Source of the DNA: Clostridiaceae bacterium OM02-2AC
GTDB taxonomy: Bacteria > Bacillota_I > Bacilli_A > Erysipelotrichales > Erysipelotrichaceae
DNA length: 64,000 bases
Assembly: GCA_003481775.1 (NCBI GenBank)
Contig: QULU01000025.1
Span: 1-64,000 of the forward strand
Direction of reading: 5' to 3'
Each line of letters starts with the position of its first letter. Position 1 is the first letter of the stretch. This document shows, piece after piece, positions 27,760-35,126 of the stretch. A program made the translations under genes and the position numbers. The notes below the pieces were generated by a model. The model was given only the letters and a program-made list of their open reading frames with translations. It had not been told where the DNA came from and did no database searches.

Positions 27760-27794
27760 GATCGGTATGTCATCACAACTACCGGTCTTTTTTT
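27760..27794 (+). terminator. terminator of the galacto-N-biose operon
   Basis: GATCGGTA pairs (one G-T) with TACCGGTC across a 12-base loop, followed by seven T. Confidence 0.75.
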
Positions 27795-27796
27795 CG

Positions 27797-27837
27797 TTTT
27801 CCACCGTTTGTGGAAAACGGTGTGGAAAAGTGGAAAA
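27797..27837. repeat. GTGGAAAA repeat cluster
   Basis: Three direct copies of GTGGAAAA (27810-27817, 27822-27829, 27830-27837) and one inverted copy, TTTTCCAC (27797-27804), in 41 bases. The inverted copy could pair with any direct copy, or the set could be an operator array for the gene at 27891. Confidence 0.6.
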
Positions 27838-27890
27838 CCTCTTTATAAACGATATATATCATGGTATCCTAATAGCAGGAAGGTGATGAT

Positions 27891-28346
27891 GTGGAAAAAC
27901 TCCCCCCGATCGCGAAGGTATATGAGGCATACAGTGCATTGGCGGATGCGCGTATCCTTGTTCAGGAACAGGAAGCGCATGTTGACAGCAGCGATTATGC
28001 AAAGACGTATACTGTCAGATTTCATGATGATGAGGTTTCCAGCAATGACAATGCGACGGTTTGGCAGCATTATCCAGGCTATCCTATTCTTGCAGTATGG
28101 ATGAAGCTGGGGATTCTTTCTGTGAACTGGAAAATTCTACCTGCCTTTGCTGGAATCAACTGGAAAAAACGCAATACGGAGCATAAAAACCGTTATGATG
28201 AAGTCATAGAAGAATTCCTTGCGGAATGTGAAGAGCAGGGCTATGCTTGCGAGGATATACGCAGCTGTATGCAGGAAACACTGGAAGCAGTCGCTAAGCT
28301 TCCTTATACGGTGAAGGGCAATAGGGCTCCTATCATCCGAAAATGA
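27891..28346 (+). CDS. hypothetical protein, unknown family
   Basis: 151 residues starting at GTG 27891, the only in-frame start near the AGGAAGGTGATG ribosome site; neighbouring ATGs are out of frame. It is soluble, with an acidic C-terminal helical part (NRYDEVIEEFLAECEEQGY) and a tryptophan-rich middle (VWMKLGILSVNWKILPAFAGINW). I recognise no family. It is monocistronic, between the repeat cluster upstream and a strong terminator directly after the stop, so it is likely expressed as a separate unit. Function unknown. Confidence 0.65.
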   Translation: MEKLPPIAKVYEAYSALADARILVQEQEAHVDSSDYAKTYTVRFHDDEVSSNDNATVWQHYPGYPILAVWMKLGILSVNWKILPAFAGINWKKRNTEHKNRYDEVIEEFLAECEEQGYACEDIRSCMQETLEAVAKLPYTVKGNRAPIIRK

Positions 28347-28378
28347 AAACAGCAGCTACATAACTGCTGTTTTTCTTT
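28346..28378 (+). terminator. terminator of the hypothetical gene
   Basis: AAAACAGCAG pairs perfectly with CTGCTGTTTT around an 8-base loop, then TCTTT. Confidence 0.85.
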
Positions 28379-28625
28379 GTGATAACTTCATGATTTGTAT
28401 AGTGATGAAACAGCGGTAAATCGGATGAGATATCCAGTATTCGACATATTGAAAAAACAGCTGTTCCAGTCATCCTCCCTCATAGGAAAGAGCTGCTTCA
28501 GCCAGAAGCAAAGCAGCAGAAACAATATGACAAGAACACCGTAAAAGATTGATTATAAGTATCTCGACAAATTCATTCGGCCCCTCCTTTTCCTATTCTG
28601 TGTATAGTGTACAGTAGGTGGAAAG

Positions 28626-29432
28626 TCAAGCATTGTCTGCTTTTATCATGATTTTTGTCACATAGGCATCCATTGAGGAAATCGCAAATTCATTCAGACC
28701 GATTTCCCATGCAGCACCTGATAACATGATGTCATGCTGCTCTGCATAGGTACACATGGCTTCATACAGCTGCGGAATTCGCTGCCAGTCTCCTTTTATA
28801 TAGCCGCATAAATAGGTTCCCTTTGGAATAACCATAGGCTCTGTGTCCGGAAGAATCGCTGTGGTGAATAAACCGTCATAGCTGTCCAGATTTCTATTCT
28901 GCACCTTATCAAGGGATAGAAAACAGCCCATATTCAAATCACGCAGCTGCTGTGCACCGAAGGCATTCATCATATGATGAAATAAAACGGCTATGGAAGC
29001 ATCGCCATGAGGATAGGGTATCGTTGAAACTGTACATTCGTTTTGTTTTTCCAAGCGGATTTCCAGACTCTCTACACGTTCACAAAGGAGCAGCTGTTCC
29101 TTTCTTCTCTGTAAAGAATCCGCTGTCATTCGCAGCCTTTGGATTTCCTTCTCAATTTCGGTAAGCTTGGTATCCGCAATTTTTAAAAAGCTGGCACTGC
29201 TTGGATTCCTTTCATATTCCTTGATTTCTTCAATACTCATATGGAGATCTTTCAGCATGCGGATATATTCAAACTCCATGCTTTGTCTGTAATCGTAATA
29301 GCGATATCCGTTCTCACCTTTACAGGCAGGTGAAAACAATCCTATCTCATCATAGTAATGCAGTGTCCGTTTGTTCAGACCATGCAGCTTCGCAAATTGT
29401 GCAGTTGTCATTTTCCATGGTGGCAGCTTCAT
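28626..29432 (-). CDS. MerR family regulator with effector-binding domain
   Basis: 268 residues. The N-terminal MerR domain (HGLNKRTLHYYDEIGLFSP, then GYRYYDYRQ) leads to a dimerisation helix (about 80-125) and a C-terminal region of about 140 residues resembling the GyrI/BmrR ligand pocket (IPKGTYLCGYIKGDWQRIPQLYEAM). The ribosome site is GAAGGAGGAATTG. It is divergent from a GNAT acetyltransferase whose promoter has the long 19-base spacer favoured by MerR activators. It probably senses a drug or metabolite and activates that gene, as BltR does for bltD (analogy). Confidence 0.88.
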   Translation of the reverse strand: MKLPPWKMTTAQFAKLHGLNKRTLHYYDEIGLFSPACKGENGYRYYDYRQSMEFEYIRMLKDLHMSIEEIKEYERNPSSASFLKIADTKLTEIEKEIQRLRMTADSLQRRKEQLLLCERVESLEIRLEKQNECTVSTIPYPHGDASIAVLFHHMMNAFGAQQLRDLNMGCFLSLDKVQNRNLDSYDGLFTTAILPDTEPMVIPKGTYLCGYIKGDWQRIPQLYEAMCTYAEQHDIMLSGAAWEIGLNEFAISSMDAYVTKIMIKADNA

Positions 29433-29545
29433 ACAATTCCTCCTTCAGTATCCGATCTGCAACCGTTTATATCCGGAAATAGCTTTTATTATAAAAGGCG
29501 ATATTCTCTATCATCCGAATATATAGGAAATTGGTATGCTTCTTC

Positions 29546-29576
29546 TTGACTTTACAGTTACTGGATACTTTAAGAT
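29546..29576 (+). promoter_or_regulatory. MerR-type promoter of the GNAT gene
   Basis: TTGACT (29546-29551), a 19-base spacer, TAAGAT (29571-29576). The spacer holds CAGT-T-ACTG (29556-29564 region), a short dyad. The 19-base spacing is characteristic of MerR-activated promoters; the dyad is off-centre, so this is only a candidate. Confidence 0.5.
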
Positions 29577-29621
29577 GATTATACACCAGAAGAAATGGAG
29601 AATAAAGGAGAAGTGAATATC

Positions 29622-30248
29622 ATGAACAAAACTGTCAATATCCGTAGATTTTACAAGGAGGATGCACCCGCTCTGGAGGATGTGATTCGCAAAACCTGGA
29701 AGTATGATGCCTTCTGTTCTTCTGAAACAGCAGCCAGACTGGCACATGTATATTTGTATTCCTGTCTTGCGAATCAGACCTTTACTGCCGTGGCGCTCGT
29801 CGACGGGAAGCCCTGCGGTATCATTATGGCTAAACATATACAGAAGCATCGCTGTTCGGTTTCCCTAAAGCTGCACAGCCTTCTTGCGATCGTGCGTCTG
29901 CTCATAAAAAGAGAGGGCAGAGAAATCTGTTCCTTTTACGGGAAGATTCATAATGTTGATCAGGAGCTGCTAGACGGCAGCGGGAAAACCTATGGAGGAG
30001 AATTGTCATTTTTTGTCCTGAATGAAGCTGTGCGTGGTCTGGGAATCGGCAAACAGCTCTACAATGCTGCACTTACTTATATGCGCCAGGAGAATATCCA
30101 AAGCTTTTATCTGTTTACAGACATTAGCTGTAATTACGGCTTTTATGAGCACTGTGGCATGCAGCGTAGAGGAGAAATCGATATGGTTGCGAAGCTGTCC
30201 GGACAACAGGCACCGATGAAGTTTTTCCTGTATGACGTCACATGCTGA
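29622..30248 (+). CDS. GNAT family N-acetyltransferase
   Basis: 208 residues from ATG 29622 (AAAGGAG upstream). The acetyl-CoA motif A is ELSFFVLNEAVRGLGIGKQLYNAAL near residue 135 (R-G-x-G-I-G-K), and motif B follows with FYEHCGMQRRGEID. It transfers acetyl from acetyl-CoA to an amine, possibly a polyamine, drug or protein. The insert between the first strands and motif A (about 40 residues with SLKLHSLLAIVRLLIKREG) is long. It is divergent from a MerR regulator and convergent with another; a bidirectional terminator follows. Confidence 0.85.
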   Translation: MNKTVNIRRFYKEDAPALEDVIRKTWKYDAFCSSETAARLAHVYLYSCLANQTFTAVALVDGKPCGIIMAKHIQKHRCSVSLKLHSLLAIVRLLIKREGREICSFYGKIHNVDQELLDGSGKTYGGELSFFVLNEAVRGLGIGKQLYNAALTYMRQENIQSFYLFTDISCNYGFYEHCGMQRRGEIDMVAKLSGQQAPMKFFLYDVTC

Positions 30249-30269
30249 AGGAAAAGAAGATAAGAAAAG

Positions 30270-30300
30270 CCGTACAAAGCTGTGTGCCCTGTACGGTTTT
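30270..30300. terminator. bidirectional terminator between the GNAT and second MerR genes
   Basis: CCGTACA and TGTACGG arms with A-rich and T-rich flanks on both sides. Confidence 0.75.
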
Positions 30301-30311
30301 ATAGCAGTCGT

Positions 30312-31106
30312 CTATATAGTTTCCAATTCGATTTGCAGCTGCGTGATATATTCCTCCTGTACACGGGTCTCATGCGTATCAATGACAAAGAATTCCATGA
30401 TATGGCGCCCAATGGCATATCCGTTTTCATCACAATATTTCAGCATGCTTTTTAAATGTTCATGTGCTTTATCGCGTGCACCCTGATAATATAGATTCAA
30501 ATAGGTTCCAGCAGGCAGTGTGAATTCCCAGTCCTGCAGGGATTCCCCCGCAATAAAAACAGAGGAAGCGTGAATATGTTCACGATCAGATACATCCAGA
30601 AAGAATCCGGTATTAAAATTCGCAATCGTATAAATATTTTTTTCGTATTCCTTCGACAGCTTCATCAGCTGATAATCCACATCATCATGAACAGCATCCG
30701 TTGTTAAAGCCACACATTTGCGCTGAGGCAGCCGCATCAGCTCGATCGTCTCCATCTGCAGCTGCTGACACGCCTTTAGGGACGCCTTGCGATGCAGGAT
30801 ATCGACCTTTAGCTGGTAAAGCTCCTGAATCTTCTGATTGATGATGCGCTCCTCTTCCTCCATGAAGGACAAACTGTTGGCGATGGTTCGGTTTTCCAGA
30901 TAGTCCTGAATACTTTTCATGGAAAACCCCAGATTACGAAGATCGCGAATCACATTCAGACGGTGAATGTCACTGGTGGTATACTGGCGGTAGTTATTTT
31001 TGTCCCGCATGGGATGAAGGATTCCAAGCTCCTCATAATAACGCAGTGAATCCTGCCCGATGTTATATAATTTTGAGATTTCATTGATTTTATAGTAAGT
31101 TTTCAT
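30312..31106 (-). CDS. MerR family regulator with effector-binding domain
   Basis: 264 residues, from ATG 31106 with AGAGGT upstream. The MerR helix-turn-helix (NIGQDSLRYYEELGIL, then RQYTTSDIHRLNVIRDLRNLGFSMKSI) is followed by a coiled dimerisation helix and a C-terminal GyrI-like ligand domain (LPAGTYLNLYYQG). It is similar in layout to the MerR protein at 28626-29432 and diverges from a MATE efflux gene. The shared gap contains a textbook MerR operator-promoter (31116-31146). A drug-responsive activator of the pump is the natural reading. Confidence 0.9.
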   Translation of the reverse strand: MKTYYKINEISKLYNIGQDSLRYYEELGILHPMRDKNNYRQYTTSDIHRLNVIRDLRNLGFSMKSIQDYLENRTIANSLSFMEEEERIINQKIQELYQLKVDILHRKASLKACQQLQMETIELMRLPQRKCVALTTDAVHDDVDYQLMKLSKEYEKNIYTIANFNTGFFLDVSDREHIHASSVFIAGESLQDWEFTLPAGTYLNLYYQGARDKAHEHLKSMLKYCDENGYAIGRHIMEFFVIDTHETRVQEEYITQLQIELETI

Positions 31107-31115
31107 ATTTACCTC

Positions 31116-31146
31116 TTGACTCTGGTATTATACCAGGGTTTATGAT
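31116..31146 (+). promoter_or_regulatory. MerR operator-promoter of the MATE gene
   Basis: TTGACT (31116-31121), a 19-base spacer containing the dyad CTGGTAT-T-ATACCAG, then TATGAT (31141-31146). A 19-base spacer with a dyad in it is the classic MerR-family activator design. It starts 10 bases from the divergent merR start codon, so MerR binding should also affect its own gene. Confidence 0.85.
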
Positions 31147-31169
31147 GGATATGCAAGTGAGGTTATACT

Positions 31170-32504
31170 ATGAATCATAGAAAGCAGTTTTTTAAATTTG
31201 TAATTCCCAGCGTGGTATCCATGCTGGTCTTCAATCTGTATACGATGGTGGACGGTATTTACGTAGCCCGTTTTGTTGGCGAGCATGCGCTTTCCGCAGT
31301 AAATATCTCCATGCCGTATGTCAATTTCATCTTTGCATTTTCCATTCTCTTCTCCGTTGGAACGAGTACTGTTGTAGCCATCTTCCGTGGAGAAAACAAA
31401 ATGAAAAGCGCAAATGAAACATTTACGAGAAATACGATTTTTCTGACCGTGTGTGCCTTGATCATCACGCTGCTGGCACTGGTATTTCAAAATGAACTGG
31501 CCCTGTTTCTGGGAGCTAGTGAAGTGACATTGCCCTATGTCTATGATTATTTGGGCGTGCTGATCTGGTTTACGTTTTTCTTTATCGTGTCTTATTCCAT
31601 GGAGGTGCTTGTCAAAACGGATGGATTTCCAAAGCTGGCAACTGCGGCTGTAACGGTCGGTGCGGTGACGAATATCGTCATGGACTATGTGCTGGTCGTG
31701 CAAGTGGGGATGGGAATCCGGGGAGCGGCGATTGCGACTGGGCTGTCTCAGGTTTTGACATTTACCGTGTTTACCATTCATTTTCTGGGAAAAAGAGGAA
31801 CGATTCACTGGTGTAAAACGACGTTGGATTTATCGGTTTACAAGCGTATTATTCCGATTGGAACTGCGGATTTTATCACAGAGCTGTCTGCCGGTACGAT
31901 TATCTTTCTGTTCAATCATGCAATTTTAAAGCATATCGGAGATAACGGTGTGGTGACCTATACGGTTATCACGTATATCTACAATATTGTCATGATGACC
32001 TTTACGGGTATATCGCAGGGGATGCAGCCACTGGTCAGCTTTTATCGAGGGCGCAGGGAGGAAAAGACCTGCCGATTATTCTTGCGCTATGCCCTGTACT
32101 CCACGTTTGCGATGTCATTGCTGGCGCTGGCAATCTGTCTGTTTATGACGCCGGCGCTTGTCTCGATTTTTATCGATGCATCAAGAACCGAGCTGTTTGC
32201 TTATACTGTTCATGCCTTTCGCATCTATTCTCTGTGCTATCTGGTTATCGGCTACAATATCGTGTGCAGTGGTTATTTTGCGGCTGTGGAGAAAAGCGGC
32301 TATTCCTTTACCATATCGCTGCTGCGCGGCTTTGTGCTGATTGCGGCATCTATATGGCTTATGGGAGAACTGTTTCAGGGGGAAGGTATCTGGTATGCAA
32401 CGCTTGTGTGTGAAAGCAGTACACTGGTGGTCAGTATATGGTGTATGCTGCGCAGTCAGAGAAAGGCGCAGGTGCATGGGGAACAGGCTCTGCAGCAGAT
32501 ATAG
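31170..32504 (+). CDS. MATE family multidrug efflux transporter
   Basis: 444 residues with twelve predicted membrane segments in two halves. The N-terminal MVDGIYVARFVGEHALSAVNISMPY segment is typical of MATE/NorM proteins; a second half begins near residue 225 (IIPIGTADFITELSAGTI). It exports cationic drugs or metabolites using a sodium or proton gradient (family knowledge). Transcription comes from the MerR-type promoter just upstream; the ribosome site is AAGTGAGG. It is monocistronic, with a terminator at 32596. Confidence 0.92.
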   Translation: MNHRKQFFKFVIPSVVSMLVFNLYTMVDGIYVARFVGEHALSAVNISMPYVNFIFAFSILFSVGTSTVVAIFRGENKMKSANETFTRNTIFLTVCALIITLLALVFQNELALFLGASEVTLPYVYDYLGVLIWFTFFFIVSYSMEVLVKTDGFPKLATAAVTVGAVTNIVMDYVLVVQVGMGIRGAAIATGLSQVLTFTVFTIHFLGKRGTIHWCKTTLDLSVYKRIIPIGTADFITELSAGTIIFLFNHAILKHIGDNGVVTYTVITYIYNIVMMTFTGISQGMQPLVSFYRGRREEKTCRLFLRYALYSTFAMSLLALAICLFMTPALVSIFIDASRTELFAYTVHAFRIYSLCYLVIGYNIVCSGYFAAVEKSGYSFTISLLRGFVLIAASIWLMGELFQGEGIWYATLVCESSTLVVSIWCMLRSQRKAQVHGEQALQQI

Positions 32505-32865
32505 GAAGGATTTGATAGTCAAAAAGAGCCTACGCAAAGGCTGCTTGCAGGCAACCTTACAATCTTCAAAATACGAGCGTCCTATCGGCTAAGAGAAAAA
32601 AAGTATTCTAGCTTATTGTATGTACAATCGAGCGGAATACCTTTTTTTTATAAAGATTGCAATGCTATGTGAACCATCTATGCGGATCATTCTTCTTCAT
32701 CATTTTATAACAATGCGCAAACACAACATCCTCAGAAAAGCTTTACCAGCTTATAAGTATACATTGCATGCTGTATTTGATTCTTCGTAGAAATTGATGC
32801 ATACGGCGTTCATAGCTCATCAAAGGATTGATAAACGTATGAAAGCAGAAAATGTTGAAGCTCTG
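32505..32865. other. intergenic stretch between MATE and TIM-barrel genes
   Basis: About 360 bases. The only clear element is the long hairpin at 32596-32649, which could serve both convergent genes. No gene is seen. Confidence 0.45.
32596..32649. terminator. long hairpin terminator
   Basis: An A-run, TATTC, a broken inner stem with ATTGT/ACAAT, GAATA, then eight T. A-run and T-run on both sides allow use from either strand. Confidence 0.7.
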
Positions 32866-33684
32866 TCAAAAAGCTGCTGTACGGGATACTGGATTTTTGA
32901 TTTCTGCCTCGTGTAACGCCTCTTTTATAATAGAAACCGAAGCAGCTCCAGTTTCTGGGAAATCCGCATCAAAGGCTTCCACAGAAATCGTGTTATCATA
33001 TCCTACGGATTGCAAAAATACACAAAGGTCTTTTACATAGGGCAAATCCTTTTCAAATAAGAAATATCGTTGCAGTCTTTGATCCCAAGAATTGATATGG
33101 ATATGTCGTATCTCATCAAAGCACATTCGGCTGTCTGCATACTGTTCACCGGCGTTTACCGCATGATATACATCATATACCAGCTTTAGATTTGAAGAAT
33201 GGATATGCTTTACAGTTTGATAGCACTCCTGCGTATGATTACCAAAATTACATTCTTTCGGATGCAGCGCTTCATACAATATCGTGATATCATAAGAGCT
33301 TGCTTTCCTAGCAGCCGTATATAGAAAATACTCCATTTCCCGTGTTGCCAGCTCGTAATCATACTCCGGTGGTATCATTCTGGCCTTTGGAGCGCCGATT
33401 CCAATGTTTTTTATATGCAGCTGTGAGGCTCTTTCCAATAATATATCCAAATAAGCACTCCAGACTTTCTCCTGTGCAGACGGGCCAATCAAGGGTGTAT
33501 GCTCATCTGCAAAAGCACTGAAGCCCAATACCGGTATACCCGCGTTCAGAATCTCTTTTCTTTTTTCGTTCCAGATATCCGTATCCATTTCCATAATCTC
33601 TCTTGCGGATAATTCAGCATAATCATATCCGAATTCCTTAGCCAAGGAAATATACCTTACGGCGATGCAGCAGCCTATTCTCAT
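32866..33684 (-). CDS. sugar-phosphate isomerase/epimerase-type TIM barrel
   Basis: 272 residues from ATG 33684 (AAGGAGGGTG upstream). It has the xylose-isomerase-like TIM barrel with likely metal ligands at E in LYEALHP, D in VYDVYHA, H in IRHIHINSW and E in ISVEAF. The hydroxypyruvate isomerase/OtnI type of this family interconverts 2-oxo- and 3-oxo-tetronate; since OtnK and OtnC-like genes lie in the divergent operon, that is the best guess (inference). It is the second gene after the DeoR regulator on the minus strand, 16 bases downstream. Confidence 0.82.
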   Translation of the reverse strand: MRIGCCIAVRYISLAKEFGYDYAELSAREIMEMDTDIWNEKRKEILNAGIPVLGFSAFADEHTPLIGPSAQEKVWSAYLDILLERASQLHIKNIGIGAPKARMIPPEYDYELATREMEYFLYTAARKASSYDITILYEALHPKECNFGNHTQECYQTVKHIHSSNLKLVYDVYHAVNAGEQYADSRMCFDEIRHIHINSWDQRLQRYFLFEKDLPYVKDLCVFLQSVGYDNTISVEAFDADFPETGAASVSIIKEALHEAEIKNPVSRTAAF

Positions 33685-33700
33685 ACAGCACCCTCCTTCC

Positions 33701-34456
33701 TTATGCAATAACCAGCTGTGTGCTGCTGGCAGTACAGTATTCTACATAATGCTTCGGCACAGAACCGGATGTGATAATTTTATTGAAATCCTCAATGTTG
33801 GCAAAGGTTCTTAAGGACGTTCGATCAAATTTAGATGAATCTGTCAGGAGAAAGTTCTCCTGGCTTCTTTTCATCATACTTGTCTTGATGATTGTTTCCG
33901 CATTATCCGGATTTGTAGCACCGGCTTGAATGGTCAATCCGGTTGTAGCCAAAAAGGCCTTGTTTACATTTAAAGAATTCAGATAGTCCCAATCATATAC
34001 GTTTATAAGGGAACAGGAAGAATGCTTCAATCTTGATCCCACAACAATCAAATCCCAGTTCTCAACCTCAATCACCTTTGTAATGACATAGATGTTGTTT
34101 GTGACGATTGTTAAATGAAAATCCCTGTGCAGATAATCTGTTAATAAAGAAGTCGTCGATCCGGAATCGATATACAGCAAGTCGTTGTCATTCACCAATG
34201 CAGCGGCATATCTTGCAATTCGTTGCTTTTCCTCGATGTGTGAGGCGATTCTGCTTTGAAAGGAGCTGTCCTTTTTCTTTGCCAGACTCACACCGCCATA
34301 AAATTTCTTAACCAGGTTTTCATCCGCTAATTCATTGATATCTCTTCGTGCAGTATTCATGGATATGCCGAATTTCTCCGCAATATCCTTCAGTGTGCGA
34401 TAATCTGTATCACTTAAATACTCTATAATCTCTTTTTTTCTTTGGCTGTTTATCAT
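33701..34456 (-). CDS. DeoR family transcriptional regulator
   Basis: 251 residues from ATG 34456 (GGAGGGAAGG upstream). The N-terminal helix-turn-helix (TLKDIAEKFGISMNTARRDINELADENLV) is followed by the DeoRC sugar-phosphate-binding domain with the YIDSGSTTSLL motif near residue 95. Such proteins usually repress a divergent sugar operon until a phosphorylated intermediate binds. It diverges from the PTS operon; the gap holds four AAAATAAC repeats that could be its operators. It is co-transcribed with the TIM-barrel gene. Confidence 0.92.
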   Translation of the reverse strand: MINSQRKKEIIEYLSDTDYRTLKDIAEKFGISMNTARRDINELADENLVKKFYGGVSLAKKKDSSFQSRIASHIEEKQRIARYAAALVNDNDLLYIDSGSTTSLLTDYLHRDFHLTIVTNNIYVITKVIEVENWDLIVVGSRLKHSSCSLINVYDWDYLNSLNVNKAFLATTGLTIQAGATNPDNAETIIKTSMMKRSQENFLLTDSSKFDRTSLRTFANIEDFNKIITSGSVPKHYVEYCTASSTQLVIA

Positions 34457-34530
34457 AAGCAATCCTTCCCTCCAGTTTATAGATTGTATAAATTTACGCA
34501 TTTGCTGAGTATATTATAGCAAACTGATGT

Positions 34531-34627
34531 TAAAATAACAATGATTTACCTATAAAATAACCAAATTTATTGTTTTAAATACAAATTTATCCAGAATATG
34601 AAAATGAAAAATAACTAAAATAACAAT
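34531..34627. repeat. AAAATAAC direct repeats, candidate DeoR operators
   Basis: AAAATAAC occurs at 34532-34539, 34554-34561, 34608-34615 and 34617-34624, all in the same orientation. The first and last lie in an identical 12-mer TAAAATAACAAT, 85 bases apart. DeoR proteins often bind spaced direct repeats in divergent promoter regions. Confidence 0.5.
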
Positions 34628-34644
34628 AAAATACTAAAAATATG

Positions 34645-34674
34645 TTGAAATTGTTGTTAAGTTGTGGTTATATA
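34645..34674 (+). promoter_or_regulatory. promoter of the PTS operon
   Basis: TTGAAA (34645-34650), 18-base spacer, TATATA (34669-34674), 30 bases before the EIIA start. The AAAATAAC repeats lie just upstream. Confidence 0.5.
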
Positions 34675-34703
34675 GATGTATAAAGTGAACGAGAGGTGAT
34701 GAA

Positions 34704-35126
34704 ATGAAAAGGATTTTATTAACGTCGCATGGCAGATTAGCTTCCGGATTAAAGGATACCTTGGAGTTTTTTCTGGGACAATCAGAAATGATTGATGCTG
34801 TGGATGCTTATGTAGATACTTCCAGTGATTATCTGCAAAAGCTCCAGAGGTTTGTGGATTCTGCAGAGGTGGGGGAAGCAATCATATTCACGGACATTTA
34901 TGGAGGGAGCGTGAATCAGCAGGTTAGTGCAATGGTGATGGAAAGTGGTAAGGATATTCCGGTTGTTACCGGTATGAATCTGCCGATTGTTTTATCAGTG
35001 GCTATGACAGATGATTGTTTAACTGCTGAACGGGTGGAAAGCTTGCTGAAGGAGTGTCAGCTGCAGCTTGTAAAGCTGTCCTCATGTGCGTTTAAGGAGG
35101 GTGATGAGGATGCGTTCTTTGCATGA
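34704..35126 (+). CDS. mannose-family PTS enzyme IIA
   Basis: 140 residues, with the phosphorylated histidine H9 in LLTSHGRLASG near the N-terminus. The fold matches the EIIA-Man domain (IIFTDIYGGSVNQQVSAM near 62). It accepts phosphate from HPr and passes it to the EIIB encoded two genes later. The ribosome site is GAGAGGTGATG. It is the first gene of the operon and overlaps the dehydrogenase gene by 17 bases. A separate EIIA and EIIB is the sorbose/gluconate-like arrangement of the mannose family. Confidence 0.92.
   Translation: MKRILLTSHGRLASGLKDTLEFFLGQSEMIDAVDAYVDTSSDYLQKLQRFVDSAEVGEAIIFTDIYGGSVNQQVSAMVMESGKDIPVVTGMNLPIVLSVAMTDDCLTAERVESLLKECQLQLVKLSSCAFKEGDEDAFFA

Larger units (their letters stand above)
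27552..27890. other. structured intergenic region after the ATPase gene
   Basis: About 340 bases without a gene but rich in structure: an 11-bp perfect inverted repeat AGGAAAGAAAG-ATG-CTTTCTTTCCT (27714-27738), an overlapping alternative hairpin CTTTCC-TTAT-GGAAAG, a terminator (27760-27794) and a cluster of GTGGAAAA repeats (27797-27837). Confidence 0.6.

Noticed and set aside
27797..27837. CRISPR array or DnaA-box cluster in the GTGGAAAA repeats
   Set aside because: The repeats are only 8 bases with irregular, very short gaps, and do not match TTATNCACA; there are no cas genes.
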